Position numbers and translations under genes: made by a program. From Closterium sp. NIES-65 (Eukaryota; Streptophyta; Zygnematophyceae; Desmidiales; Closteriaceae), in NCBI GenBank assembly GCA_948144175.1, contig CANXME010000233.1, positions 248,001 through 312,000 of the forward strand: a stretch of DNA of 64,000 bases. Reading direction: 5' to 3'. Below are positions 27,345 to 37,289 of this stretch, one piece after another; the first letter of the stretch is position 1; each line of letters begins with the position of its first letter. The notes beneath the pieces are model-generated. The model was not told the origin of the DNA, made no database searches, and saw only the letters and a program-made list of their open reading frames with translations.

Positions 27345-28260
27345 GAGTCGCTCCTGACCGAGTCGCGCCCAGTGTGCCGCCCTCCCCTTAGCGACCCGTC
27401 GCGCCGCCCTCAGCGGCCCTCCCCCTCTCTCACGGCCCCTCGCGACCCCATCGCCGCTCTCCTAGCGGCCCGTCGCGCCGCCCTCAGCGGCCCCTCCTCC
27501 ACGGCCCCGTCGCCGCCCTATCGCGGCCCCGTCGCCGCCCTATCGCGGCCCCGTCGCCGCCCTCTCACGGCCCCGTCGCCGCCCTATCGCGGCCCCGTCG
27601 CCGCCCTCTTGCGGCCCCGTCGCCGCCCTATCGCGGCCCCGTCGCCGCCCTCTTGCGGCCCCGTCGCCGCCCTCTCGAGGCCCCGTTGCCGCCCTATCGC
27701 GGCCCCGTCGCCTCCCTCTCGCGGCCCCGTCACCGCCGTTCGCAGCCCCGTCGCCGCTCGTAGCGGCCCTGCAACCGCCCCTCACGGCCTCGTCGCCGCC
27801 CTCTCGCAGCCACGTCGCCGCCCTCTAGCGCCCCCCCGTCGCCGCCCTCTTGCGGCCTCGTCGCCGCCCTCTAGCGGCCCTCGTCGCCGCCCTCGTGCGA
27901 CCTCGTCGCCGCCCCTCGGCGGCCCTGCTACCGCTTCTAATCGGCCCCGACGCCGCCTCCTACGCGGCCTCGACGCCGCCTCTACCGAGCCGCCCAGCAG
28001 CGGAGCCGCCGAGCCACCCAGCAGTAGAGCCGCCGAGCCGCCCAGCAGCCGAGCCGCCCGACAGCCGAGCCGCCGAGCCGCCCGACCGCCGAGCCGCCCA
28101 GCAGCCGAGCCGCCCAGCAGCCGAGCCGCCTAGCCGCCGAGCCGCCCGACAGCCGAGCCGCCCAGCAGCCGAGTCGCCGAGCCGCCCGACCGCCGAGCCG
28201 CCCAGCAGCCGAGCCGCTGAGCCGCTACCAGTCCTACCGACGCGCCCCGACCCAACTTAC
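27345..28260 (+). repeat. GC-rich tandem-repeat leader of element A
   Basis: First part: repeats of GGCCCCGTCGCCGCCCTATC and close variants (about 27400-27960). Second part: repeats of GAGCCGCCCAGCAGCC and variants (about 27980-28230). Frames are open by composition (Pro/Arg/Ala-rich), not in frame with gag, and look non-coding. Confidence 0.8.
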
Positions 28261-28300
28261 TCGTACTGGTGAGCCCACTACTTGCTAGACCTCTGCAGTC

Positions 28301-28469
28301 ATGGCTACCCCCAGTGTTCTTACATTTGACACTGAGGGCCGTGCTGTTAACTTTGAGGTCAGGGTCGATGACCTCCAGCTGTTCCTCCAGTGCGATAGGA
28401 CAGACGGCCTCTCTCTGTTCGACCTCACCTCTGGTGCCTCCCCTGCCCCGGCTGCTACTGCTGACAGCA
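28301..28469 (+). pseudogene. Gag N-terminal part of element A
   Basis: Starts at ATG 28301: MATPSVLTFDTEGRAVNFEV, then VDDLQLFLQCDRTDGLSLFD, nearly the same as the Gag of I. It is cut after codons for Ala-Asp-Ser by the insertion of B. The remainder resumes at 43343 with TVRSQWATRDAAARLAVRRH. Confidence 0.9.
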
Positions 28470-28601
28470 TGTCAAACATTATATATGTTGTGTTAGTTTA
28501 GGCTACAGTGGGTTAGCCTATAGGGGGTACACAATTCTAGGGTTAGGTACTTGTACTCATTTCACTGCTAGTTCATTCATTCCTGTTCAGTGATTCCAAC
28601 A
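28470..28601 (+). repeat. 5' LTR of element B (132 bp)
   Basis: Begins TGTCAAACATTATATATG and ends GTGATTCCAACA. Same sequence at 43211-43342. Confidence 0.93.
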
Positions 28602-28652
28602 TGGTATAGAGCAGGTCCTTCCTAGGACCGAAATTTTCTAAGGGCCCACCAC
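28602..28652 (+). other. Primer-binding site and post-PBS stem-loop of B
   Basis: TGGTATAGAGCAGG (28602-28615), stem-loop GGTCCT-TCCT-AGGACC (28614-28629), then AGGGCCCACCAC (28641-28652). Relative to A, G and I the stem bases differ but pairing is kept. Confidence 0.85.
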
Positions 28653-28859
28653 TACGTAACTACCTACCTACCTACCTACCTGTGCCCTAGGGCGCCTCGG
28701 CGTGTCACGCCCCTAGAGGCCCCTCTTGACGGCCCCGCGCTAGCCCCGTTCAGGCCCCGTTGGCCCCACGCCCGCTCTCCCTAGCGGCCCCGTTCAGGCC
28801 CCGTCGGCCCCTTTAAGGCCCCGTTCAGGCCCCGCGCTAGCCCCGTTTCAGGCCCCGTC

Positions 28860-30030
28860 TGCGGAGATAACTGCAGCAACGGGAGCTAGGCTACGGGCTA
28901 GGCACGTGTGCTCGTGTGATCTCTGCGTTCGTTAGTCCTTAGTCGTTTTCCTTGTGCACACACTACTTGCTAGTTCACGGGGAAAATTGGCAAGAGTTTC
29001 ACTAGGAAAAGTTCAGAACAATGGTACAATGAAGTTGGCATAGCAAGACTACATCAGAGCAAGAATTCAGGTCGGCCAACTGCCAGCGCAGCTTGGTCGA
29101 CCGCGTTCCAGCACGACTTCGTCGACCGCGCTCCAGCAAGGCAAGGTCGACGGCGTGCCAACGTCGCAGGTTGACGGCGTGACAGCGTTGCTCACGCAGG
29201 ACAGCAGTGCACCCTGCTTCGCAGTTGTGCGCAGATGATTGGCGCGCAGAGTCTTGTCACCTGCACAGCGCACACACCACGTCAACCTCGAGCTGACGAC
29301 TGCCTCTGATCCGCCACGACGACCTCGGGATACCACCACCGAGGTCGGGCTCGCCAACTTCGCCTGGGCGACCGTCGCACTCCTCCACAGCACTTCGACA
29401 CCCAGGTAACCTGGTCGACCAGGCAACCACGTCGACCAGCAGCTCCCGTACGTGCCCGTCGACCTCCCAAGTCGACGACCACCTCCACGTCGACCTCACC
29501 AGGTCGACGACACCATCGGTCGACCTCCTCCAGGTCGACATCCCCTCTGGTCGACCAGCTCCACGTCGACCAGCACTCCTGGTCGACCTGCTCCTCGTCG
29601 ACCAGCACAGTCGTCGGCCGACCACCCACGTCGGCCACCCGAAGCTGGCGTCACGAAGTTGACGCCCCGCTACTCGACGCCCAACTGCTCGGCGTCCTGA
29701 GTCGAGGTCGACGTCGGCCCCTCCTTCGTCGACCACCAGGTCCAGTCGACCACTAACAGGTCGACCAGCAGTCCGTTAGCCGACTGCCGAAGTCGGCTTC
29801 CCCAAGTTGACGTCACCAAGTTGACGTCCTCCGCAGGTCGACACCCAAGTCGACCTCCTTGAAGTCGGCGCCACCCTGAAGTCGGCGCCCGTGCAGTGGT
29901 CCCCCGTGCAGGTCGACCTCCTCGTCGACCAGCTCACCCACTGCTGAAGGCCGGCTGCTCCCCTCACACCCGACCACGAAGTCGGCTCCGCCCAAGCGAG
30001 GACGGGGCCAATACCCAACTCCCGTTGACA
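28860..30030 (-). repeat. 3' LTR of element C (1171 bp), rich in GTCGAC
   Basis: Carries more than 20 copies of the palindrome GTCGAC in under 0.9 kb, plus GTTGAC and GTCGGC variants. The inner boundary is at CCCGTTGACA (30030). Short Ser/Arg/Thr-rich open frames in it are compositional. Confidence 0.92.
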
Positions 30031-30157
30031 CTCCCTTGCCGCGTTCACGCTTGGGCCCCCAGCCCACACGGCAGTACAGCTCCGGGAATAGCCCGCGGCG
30101 TGCACCCAACACACAACACACCGGTCACCGCACCAGCCATGCAAGAGGGCATGGCAC

Positions 30158-31763
30158 CTACTGCTGCACGTCGTTGTCGCCGTCGCTCACGTCGGCCAAG
30201 CGCACCTGACCGATTGCGACGGAGCACCGGTTGAAGGTCGGATAGTGCAGCGCATTCGTCAGGAAATCGGCCGGCTGCTCAGCGGTTGGGATGTACTGCA
30301 GCGAGAACTTCCCGCGCTTCACCATGTGCTGCAGCCAGACCTGTCGCCGCTCCATGTGCTTGAGGTTGCCCGTCAACCCCATGCCCTCGGCGACCGTGAT
30401 GGCCGACTTGTTGTCCACTCGCAGGACAGTCGGCTTCCCGACGTCCAGTTGCCGGAATTCTGCGAGGAGGAAGCGAAGGCGGCGTCCCTCCTTGCCAGCT
30501 TCAGTGGCCGCCACGTACTCCGACTCGGTCGACGACAACGTCGCGCACTTGATGCGCTGGCTCGACCAGGAGACTGCAGCCCCTCCGTAGACGAACACGT
30601 AGCCACCCGTGCTCCACCTGTTCTGTTTATCACCAGCGTCGTCGGCGTCCACATAGCCGACCAGCTCCAGTGACTCAGGTCCACCGCCGAACTCCAGGGC
30701 AGTGTCACGTGTGTTGGCGAGGTAGGCGAGGCAGCGGTCGACCTCGCGCCAGTGCTGGTCGCTCCTCACCGTGAGGCCGCTCCCCAGCTTGCTGCAGGCG
30801 AAGGCGATGTCCGGCCTCGTCGTCGTCGCCGCGAACTGCAGCGAGCCGACCTTCTGCCGGTACTCCTCCTCCTGCCGTTCCTGCGCCTCCTCATCATCAA
30901 AGGTGAGCTCGGCGTAGGCACCGACCGAGACCGGCGTCTTCGGGGTGCGCCCGGTCTGCTCCTCGTCGATGAAGCGCCTACGAAGCTTGTCGGCGTAGCC
31001 CTGCTGGTGCAGCCACAGCTTCCCCGCCGACCTGTCGCGGACGATCTCCAGCCCGAGGTACTTCTGCACCGGCGAGATCTCACGCAGCTCGAAGGCGGCT
31101 TCCAGAAGCTCCTTCAGCTCCTTCAACATCGCGGCGCTACTGCTGGCGGCAAGTAGGTCGTCGACGTAGACCAGCACCCAGCAGGCCACTCCGTCCTTTC
31201 CGTCCTTGAAGTAGAGAGCCTCGTCGACCTGGCTCTTCTTCCACCCGGCGCCGACCAGCACTGTCATTGAGCGCCAAGTACCATAGCAGCGGCGGCTGCT
31301 TTAGCCCGTACAGGCTCTTCAGCAGCTTGCACACCCGGCCGGTCCCGTCATTGAAGTAGTCCGGCTGGGAAATGTAGAGCACCCTGTCGAGCTTGCTCTG
31401 CAAGAAGGCGTTCTTCATGTCGAGCTGCATCAGGTTGAGGTTGCTGACGGCGACGATGCTGAGGAAGATCCTCAGCGTGACGTAGCTGCCCACCGGCGCG
31501 AACGTCTCGTCGTAGTCGGCGCCGTACACCTGCGTGAAGCCCTTCACAACTAGCCTCGCCTTCTCGCGCTCGACGGTGTCGTCGACGTGGTACTTCGTCG
31601 TCAACACCCACCGGTTCTTCATGACGTTCACTCCCGGCGGACGTTCGACCAACTCCCACGTTCCCATGTTGAGGAGGCTGCGAATCTCCTCCTCCATGGC
31701 GGCCTTCACCGCCGGGCCCTTCCAGCTCGCCAACGCCTCCTTCACCGTCATCGTCGAGATATC
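30158..31763 (-). pseudogene. RT-RNase H of element C, frameshifted
   Basis: Follows gag-pol in the same frame after one TGA (31766-31764). RT motifs: WVLTTKYHVDDTVEREKARL, ETFAPVGSYVTLRIFL, QLDMKNAFLQSKLD, SLYGLKQPP. A single-base shift near 31268 moves the rest to another frame (31267-30158), which holds CWVLVYVDDLLAA, YLGLEIVRDR, the RNase H segment GYVDADDAGDKQNRWSTGGY, SSTESEYVAATEAGKEG and VDNKSAI. It would be a standard Copia RT-RNase H without these two lesions. Confidence 0.88.
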
Positions 31764-34700
31764 TCAACGGTGCTCGGGGTCGGCTAGCATGTCGGGGTCT
31801 AGCTCTGGAAACTCCTCATCCTCCTCGGCATCGTCGTACAGCAGGTCGTCGGCCTCATCGTCCACGTCGTACACCGTGGTGAAGGCAGCGGGGACGAAGA
31901 AGTCAGGCGGTCTCCGAAGTCGGCCTGAACGCCGTGGTCCTGGCTGGACCTCCTCGGCGTCCCCTCCATCGTTGCTGTTGTCGCTGCCCTCGGCGTCCTG
32001 CTGCTCCTCAGCCGGCGTCCCAGCCGACTTCTCCCCTATGGTCGGCTCCCCTGCCGACTGCCCGGTCGCCGACTGCTGCTTGGTCGGCGTCACTGCTGCC
32101 TGCTCCTTTGTCGGCCGCTGGTCCTCGACCTGCTTCTCGACCTGCTCCTCCCCTGTCGACGTCGACTGCAATCCCACGTCGACCTGCCGCTCGTCACGTC
32201 GGCCACCGGCGATGTACTTAGCCGAAGGCGACGTCCCACTACTCCCCTCATCGCCGGAGGCCGACACGGAGGTCAGCCCACGCAGGTCGGCCACGAGGGG
32301 AGGGGCAGGGGTCAGAGGAGGAGGTGTAGGGCGGACGTCCTCGACGTCCGTAATAGCAAGCTCACCGACCTCGGCAAGCAGTGGTAGCGTCGCCGACGAG
32401 GTGTCAGAGGGCGGGGTGGGCGACGAGCGGCCGGACACCGACCCGTACTCCGTCTTCCATTCGGCCAGAGACAGCTCCTCGTAGAACACCACATCCGACG
32501 TGGTGACCACCCGGTCGGCGTCGACGTCGAGGAGCTCCCAGCCCTTGCTCGCCGCCGACACGCCAAGGTGCAGGCCCCACCTGGCCTTCGGCTGCAGCTT
32601 CCCACCACGCTGCTGCTCGGTGACTAAGAACTGCGCCATGCAGCCCCACACCCGCGCCAGCGACAAGTCGGGCTTCTTCCCGGTCAGCAGTTGGTACGGC
32701 GTCGTCCCCGGCCGCAGCGCCGACCTCTCAAGGCAGTTGCGGACCCAGACGGCCTGCCGGAGAGCGAGGTGCCACCAGTGGTGCTGCACGCCCATGTGCA
32801 GCAGCATTGTCCGCACCGACTCCACCACCGTCCTCATCTCCCGCTCCGCCATGCCGTTCTGCTGCGGGGTGTATGGGCAGGTCAGGTCGTGGACGATCCC
32901 CTTGCCGTTCACGAAGTCGGTGAACTGCTTCCCGAGGAACTCCCCTCCCCGGTCAGAGCGCAGCATGAACACCGACCTCTTCGTCTGCCGCTCAGCCACT
33001 GCCAGCCACTGCACGAACGCCGGCAACGCATCTGACTTCTTGGTGACCGGCTTCATCCACACGTAGCGGGTCTTGCGGTCCTTTAGCAACAAGAAGTACA
33101 GGCTGCCATCCTTGGCAGCCACGCGGAATGGCCCGCACAGGTCGATGTGCACGACGGCCAGCACATCGTCGGCGTCGGAGCCTTGGTCGGGGAAGGTGTG
33201 TCGCGCCAGCTTCCCGCCGACGCACGAGACACACGGGGAGTCGGCGTCCGTCGCCGACTTGAGGTCCAGCCCAGTGGCGACCTCGTTCTTCGCTGAGCTC
33301 CGTATGGTGTCCATGCCGACATGTGCAAGCCTCGCATGCATCCGGTCCGGCGTCGACTTCGTCTTCGAGACGATCGCCCGCAGAGCCACCACCTCCGACG
33401 TGGGCGGCGTCGACCTCGTCGCGCAGGGACGCAGGTCGGTGCAGAGGACTCGCCCAGAGTACGTCGCCCGCCCGAGCACCTCCCCTGCTGCCGAGACGAG
33501 CAGCATGCCGTCTCCGTCCTCCTGCAGCTTCACTCCGTGCTCCTTAAGCTGGCCGGACGACAGCAGGTTGGCTCGCACACCTGGGACGTACAACACGTCG
33601 GGGATGAGCACCTCCTTCCCGGCCTCTCCTCGCAGAGCGACGGTGCCACTGCCCTGAACGTCCTGCAGCGCCCCATTGAAGCCGCGCACGTGCTTGATGG
33701 AGCCACTCGGCTGCAGGTCAACGAAGGCTTCCTTCGTTCCCATCAGGTGGTGGGAGCAACCACTGTCGAGCAGGACCACCGCCGGGTTCGCCTGCACAGC
33801 CGCCGCCACCGCCTGGAAGTCCTCTCCGGCCTCCGGCGCCAGAGAGATGGTCGGCTCCACGACGCCGACCAGCGAGCACGACGCCATCTTGTCGTCTCGC
33901 CCCTTGCCGCCTGCAACGGAGTCGGCGTCCTTCGCCGAAGTCGATGCCTTGGTCGACTGTTTCTCCTTGCGCGGATGATTTCCTCCACGACGAGGACGAC
34001 GGCTGCCAGACCTCCCGCGGCCGCCCTTGTCGTCGTCGTCGGAGTCACTGCGGTCGGGACAATCGAAGGAGAGGTGATCGGGGCTGTGGCAGATCCAGCA
34101 CTCCCGACGTCGACCTCCTCCTCCTCGACCGCCGTCCTTGGTCGACTTCTTCTCAACCTCCTTGGTCGACTTCCAGCCACCGCTCCCGCCGCCACCAGAC
34201 TGTCTGCGCTGTCCTGGTCGGCCTCCTTGCTTTGCCGGAGCGACGAAGTTGGCCTGCGCCAAGAGCTCCTGCGATCGCTCAGCCTCCTGCATCGCCTCGT
34301 CCTGCAGGATGTACGAGGTCAGGTTGTCCTCGTTGAGCGTCGCCCTCGTGCTCGGCGCCATAGACAGCCGCTTCAGGAGGTTATAGCTGCTAGACAGTCC
34401 TTGCATGACATGGGTGATGTACGACGCCGTGGAGTACTGCGCGCCGGCCATCCTGATGGTGGCGAGGATTCGCCTGGCTCGGTTGCAGTAGTCGGTCGCA
34501 CTCTCCTCGTCGCCCATACGCAGGTGTGTCAGCTGTCCCTCCAGCTGGGCGATGAACAGGTTGTCGGTGACCTGGTACGTCGACTCAATGAAGTGCCACG
34601 CCCGGTGGCCGGCGTCGAGGTACTCACGGCACCACTTCAAGGCGATCTGCACGCCCGACGAGCAGCACCGCGAGATGACCGTGAAGGTCAACAGCTGCAC

Positions 34701-35282
34701 GGCGTGAAACTCCGCACGCAGGTCGGGGTGGTGCTCCTCCGGCGTCGCCACGGTCCCTCGGGCGAAGCCGATCAGCCCGGCCATCTCCAGCTGGGGCTCG
34801 ATGGCTTCCTTCCAAATGAGTATGTCGGGTCGACCAACCAGCGGAGGGGTGACCGAGATCCTGTCCGGCGTAAACTTGAAGTAGCCGTAGCTCGGTGCAA
34901 TCCCACCCGCCGTCACCTGGGACGCCGATATCGTCGACAGCCCACTCCGTCGACCTCCGACGTCACCCCGCGAAGAGCCTGCAGCCGCCGACGACTGCAT
35001 CCCTCGCGCCTGAACGCCACCGGCTTCACCGGCGTGTATCACACCTCGTTGCCTCGACGTGCCTCCCACAGTGCTGCCGACCTGACCTCCACCGGCGTTG
35101 ACGCCCACATCGACGCCGCCGTCGTTGTTCACCGGTCGAGGAGAGGCAGGTCGAGAAGGGGGATGCTCCGCCGCCCATACGGAGCGGAGTCCGGCCTCGA
35201 CGACTGCCCAGGGTATCGCCCCATACTCCTGGGCCTCATGGCGTCTCCTCGCATCCTCCAGCCGTCCCTCCAGGGTGTCCAT
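31764..35282 (-). CDS. Gag-protease-integrase polyprotein of element C
   Basis: The first in-frame ATG is at 35282 and the frame stays open for 1172 residues to TGA at 31764. Order: Gag of UBN2/retrotran_gag type (DILIWKEAIEPQLEMAGLIG, LEGQLTHLRMGDEESATDYC); CCHC knuckle CWICHSPDHLSFDC near residue 395; protease VVLLDSGCSHHLMG near 505; integrase zinc finger (HARLAHVG then CVSCVGGK); integrase core with VHIDLCGPF near 710, LRSDRGGEF near 775 and QQNGMAERE near 810; then a long Ser/Pro/Thr-rich linker before RT. The closing codons DMLADPEHR-stop-DIST lead in frame into RT, so the TGA probably replaces a sense codon such as Trp. Confidence 0.9.
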   Translation of the reverse strand: MDTLEGRLEDARRRHEAQEYGAIPWAVVEAGLRSVWAAEHPPSRPASPRPVNNDGGVDVGVNAGGGQVGSTVGGTSRQRGVIHAGEAGGVQARGMQSSAAAGSSRGDVGGRRSGLSTISASQVTAGGIAPSYGYFKFTPDRISVTPPLVGRPDILIWKEAIEPQLEMAGLIGFARGTVATPEEHHPDLRAEFHAVQLLTFTVISRCCSSGVQIALKWCREYLDAGHRAWHFIESTYQVTDNLFIAQLEGQLTHLRMGDEESATDYCNRARRILATIRMAGAQYSTASYITHVMQGLSSSYNLLKRLSMAPSTRATLNEDNLTSYILQDEAMQEAERSQELLAQANFVAPAKQGGRPGQRRQSGGGGSGGWKSTKEVEKKSTKDGGRGGGGRRRECWICHSPDHLSFDCPDRSDSDDDDKGGRGRSGSRRPRRGGNHPRKEKQSTKASTSAKDADSVAGGKGRDDKMASCSLVGVVEPTISLAPEAGEDFQAVAAAVQANPAVVLLDSGCSHHLMGTKEAFVDLQPSGSIKHVRGFNGALQDVQGSGTVALRGEAGKEVLIPDVLYVPGVRANLLSSGQLKEHGVKLQEDGDGMLLVSAAGEVLGRATYSGRVLCTDLRPCATRSTPPTSEVVALRAIVSKTKSTPDRMHARLAHVGMDTIRSSAKNEVATGLDLKSATDADSPCVSCVGGKLARHTFPDQGSDADDVLAVVHIDLCGPFRVAAKDGSLYFLLLKDRKTRYVWMKPVTKKSDALPAFVQWLAVAERQTKRSVFMLRSDRGGEFLGKQFTDFVNGKGIVHDLTCPYTPQQNGMAEREMRTVVESVRTMLLHMGVQHHWWHLALRQAVWVRNCLERSALRPGTTPYQLLTGKKPDLSLARVWGCMAQFLVTEQQRGGKLQPKARWGLHLGVSAASKGWELLDVDADRVVTTSDVVFYEELSLAEWKTEYGSVSGRSSPTPPSDTSSATLPLLAEVGELAITDVEDVRPTPPPLTPAPPLVADLRGLTSVSASGDEGSSGTSPSAKYIAGGRRDERQVDVGLQSTSTGEEQVEKQVEDQRPTKEQAAVTPTKQQSATGQSAGEPTIGEKSAGTPAEEQQDAEGSDNSNDGGDAEEVQPGPRRSGRLRRPPDFFVPAAFTTVYDVDDEADDLLYDDAEEDEEFPELDPDMLADPEHR

Positions 35283-35389
35283 CACCTCGGCGTCGCCTAC
35301 GCGCACGCTAGTGACTTCACGGCTGCCGGTCTACGAACACGATCGGTATGTGCTAAGTCGGCTAGACTGAACTACGTCGCGTGTTCGGT

Positions 35390-35406
35390 CCACGCTCACC
35401 GCACCA
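35390..35406 (-). other. Primer-binding site of element C
   Basis: The minus-strand sequence directly after the 5' LTR is TGGTGCGGTGAGCGTGG. It starts with the required TGG but is not the initiator-Met type used by the other elements here; the priming tRNA was not identified. Confidence 0.6.
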
Positions 35407-36566
35407 TGCGGAGATAACTGCAGCAACGGGAGCTAGGCTACGTGTGCTCGTGTGATCTCTGCGTTCGTTAGTCCTTAGTCGTTTTCCTTGTGCACACACT
35501 ACTTGCTAGTTCACGGGGAAAATTGTCAAGAGTTTCACTAGGAAAAGTTCAGAACAATGGTACAATGAAGTTGGCATAGCAAGACTACATCAGAGCAAGA
35601 ATTCAGGTCGGCCAACTGCCAGCGCAGCTTGGTCGACCGCGTTCCAGCACGACTTCGTCGACCGCGCTCCAGCAAGGCAAGGTCGACGGCGTGCCAACGT
35701 CGCAGGTTGACGGCGTGACAGCGTTGCTCACGCAGGACAGCAGCGCACCCTGCTTCGCAGTTGTGCGCAGATGATTGGCGCGCAGAGTCTTGTCACCTGC
35801 ACAGCGCACACACCACGTCAACCTCGAGCTGACGATTGCCTCTGATTCGCCACGACGACCTCGGGATACCACCACCGAGGTCGGGCTCGCCAACTTCGCC
35901 TGGGCGACCGTCGCACTCCTCCGCAGCACTTCGTCACCCAGGTAACCTGGTCGACCAGGCAACCACGTCGACCAGCAGCTCCCGTACGTGCCCGTCGACC
36001 TCCCAAGTCGACGACCACCTCCACGTCGACCTCACCAGGTCGACGACACCATCGTTCGACCTCCTCCAGGTCGACATCCCCTCTGGTCGACCAGCTCCAC
36101 GTCGACCAGCACTCCTGGTCGACCTGCTCCTCGTCGACCAGCACAGTCGTCAGCCGACCACCCACGTCGGCCACCCGAAGCTGGCGTCACAAAGTTGACG
36201 CCCCGCTACTCGACGCCCAACTACTCGGCGTCCTGAGTCGAGGTCGACGTCGGCCCCTCCTTCGTCGACCACCAGGTCCAGTCGACCACTAACAGGTCGA
36301 CCAGCAGTCCGTTAGCCGACTGCGGAAGTCGGCTTCCCCAAGTTGACGTCACCAAGTTGACGTCCTCCGCAGGTCGACACCCAAGTCGACCTCCCTGAAG
36401 TCGGCGCCACCCTGAAGTCGGCGCCCGTGCAGTGGTCCCCCGTGCAGGTCGACCTCCTCGTCGACCAGCTCACCCACTGCTGAAGGCCGGCTGCTCCCCT
36501 CACACCCGACCACGAAGTCGGCTCCGCCCAAGCGAGGACGGGGCCAATACCCAACTCCCGTTGACA
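35407..36566 (-). repeat. 5' LTR of element C (1160 bp)
   Basis: Pair of 28860-30030, with the same GTCGAC-rich body. It lacks 11-12 bp found near 28895 in the other copy. Confidence 0.92.
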
Positions 36567-37289
36567 CCGTCGGCCCCGCGCTAGCCCCTCTCAGGCCCCG
36601 TCGGCCCGCGCTAGCCCCGTTTCAGGCCCCGTCGGCCCCGTTTCAGGCCCCGTCGGCCCCGCGCTAGCCCCTCTCAGGCCCCGTCGGCCCGCGCTAGCCT
36701 CGTTTCAGGCCCCGATGGCCCCGTTTCAGGCCCCGTTGGCCCGCGCTAGCCCCGTTTCAGGCCCCGTCAGCCCCGCGCTAGCCCCTCTCAGGCCCCGTCG
36801 GCCCCGCGCTAGCCCCATTCAGGCCCCGATCGGGCCCGCGCTAGCCCCGTTTCAGGCCCCGTCGGCCCCGTTTCAGGCCCCGTCGGCCCCGCGCTAGCCC
36901 CGTTCAGGCCCCGTCGGCCCCTTGCTAGCCCTGTCAAGGCCCCGTTTGGCCCCACGCTAGCCCCGCTCAGGCCCCGATCGGCCCCGCGCTCGCCCCTCTA
37001 GGGCCCCAACCGGCCCCGTGCCAACCTCGCCGACCCGTGCCCACCACCTAGAGGCCCCGGGCGGCCCGCTCCTGCCGCAGCATACGAGGGAGAGCGGGCG
37101 GCCCGTCCCCGCCGTGACCCGAGCCGCGCGACCCGAGCCGCGCGCCCCGAGCCGAGCCGCGCGCCCCGAACCGAGCCGCGCCACCCAGCCGAGCCGCGAC
37201 CCGACCTGAACCGAGCCGCGCCGCCCTGCCCTACCTGGTTCGTCCTACCTGCTTCTCCTACTGCTACTGCTGCTATTTCTACTGTTCCT

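Larger units (their letters stand above)
28860..36566 (-). mobile_element. Copia element C (long-LTR family)
   Basis: LTRs 28860-30030 (3' LTR) and 35407-36566 (5' LTR), beginning TGTCAACGGG and ending TTATCTCCGCA on the minus strand, with roughly 1 percent divergence plus an 11-12 bp indel. Perfect target duplication CCGTC (28855-28859 and 36567-36571) inside the leader of B. The internal region encodes gag-protease-integrase and RT-RNase H with one stop and one frameshift. It belongs to a different lineage from A, B, G and I. Confidence 0.95.
28690..37250 (+). repeat. GC-rich tandem-repeat leader of element B, split by C
   Basis: Units of the type GGCCCCGTTTCAGGCCCCGT and GGCCCCGCGCTAGCCCC occupy 28690-28859 and 36567-37030; a CCGAGCCGCGC-type repeat follows at about 37120-37230. 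Element C interrupts the array at 28860-36566. Non-coding. Confidence 0.8.

Noticed and set aside
27372-28272. Pro/Arg/Ala-rich open frames in the leaders of A, B, G and I
   Set aside because: Stop-poor because of GC composition, not in frame with gag, and no shared protein sequence between elements.
29282-30144. Open frames in the LTRs of element C
   Set aside because: They arise from GTCGAC-rich repeats and are repeated in both LTRs; no recognisable protein.
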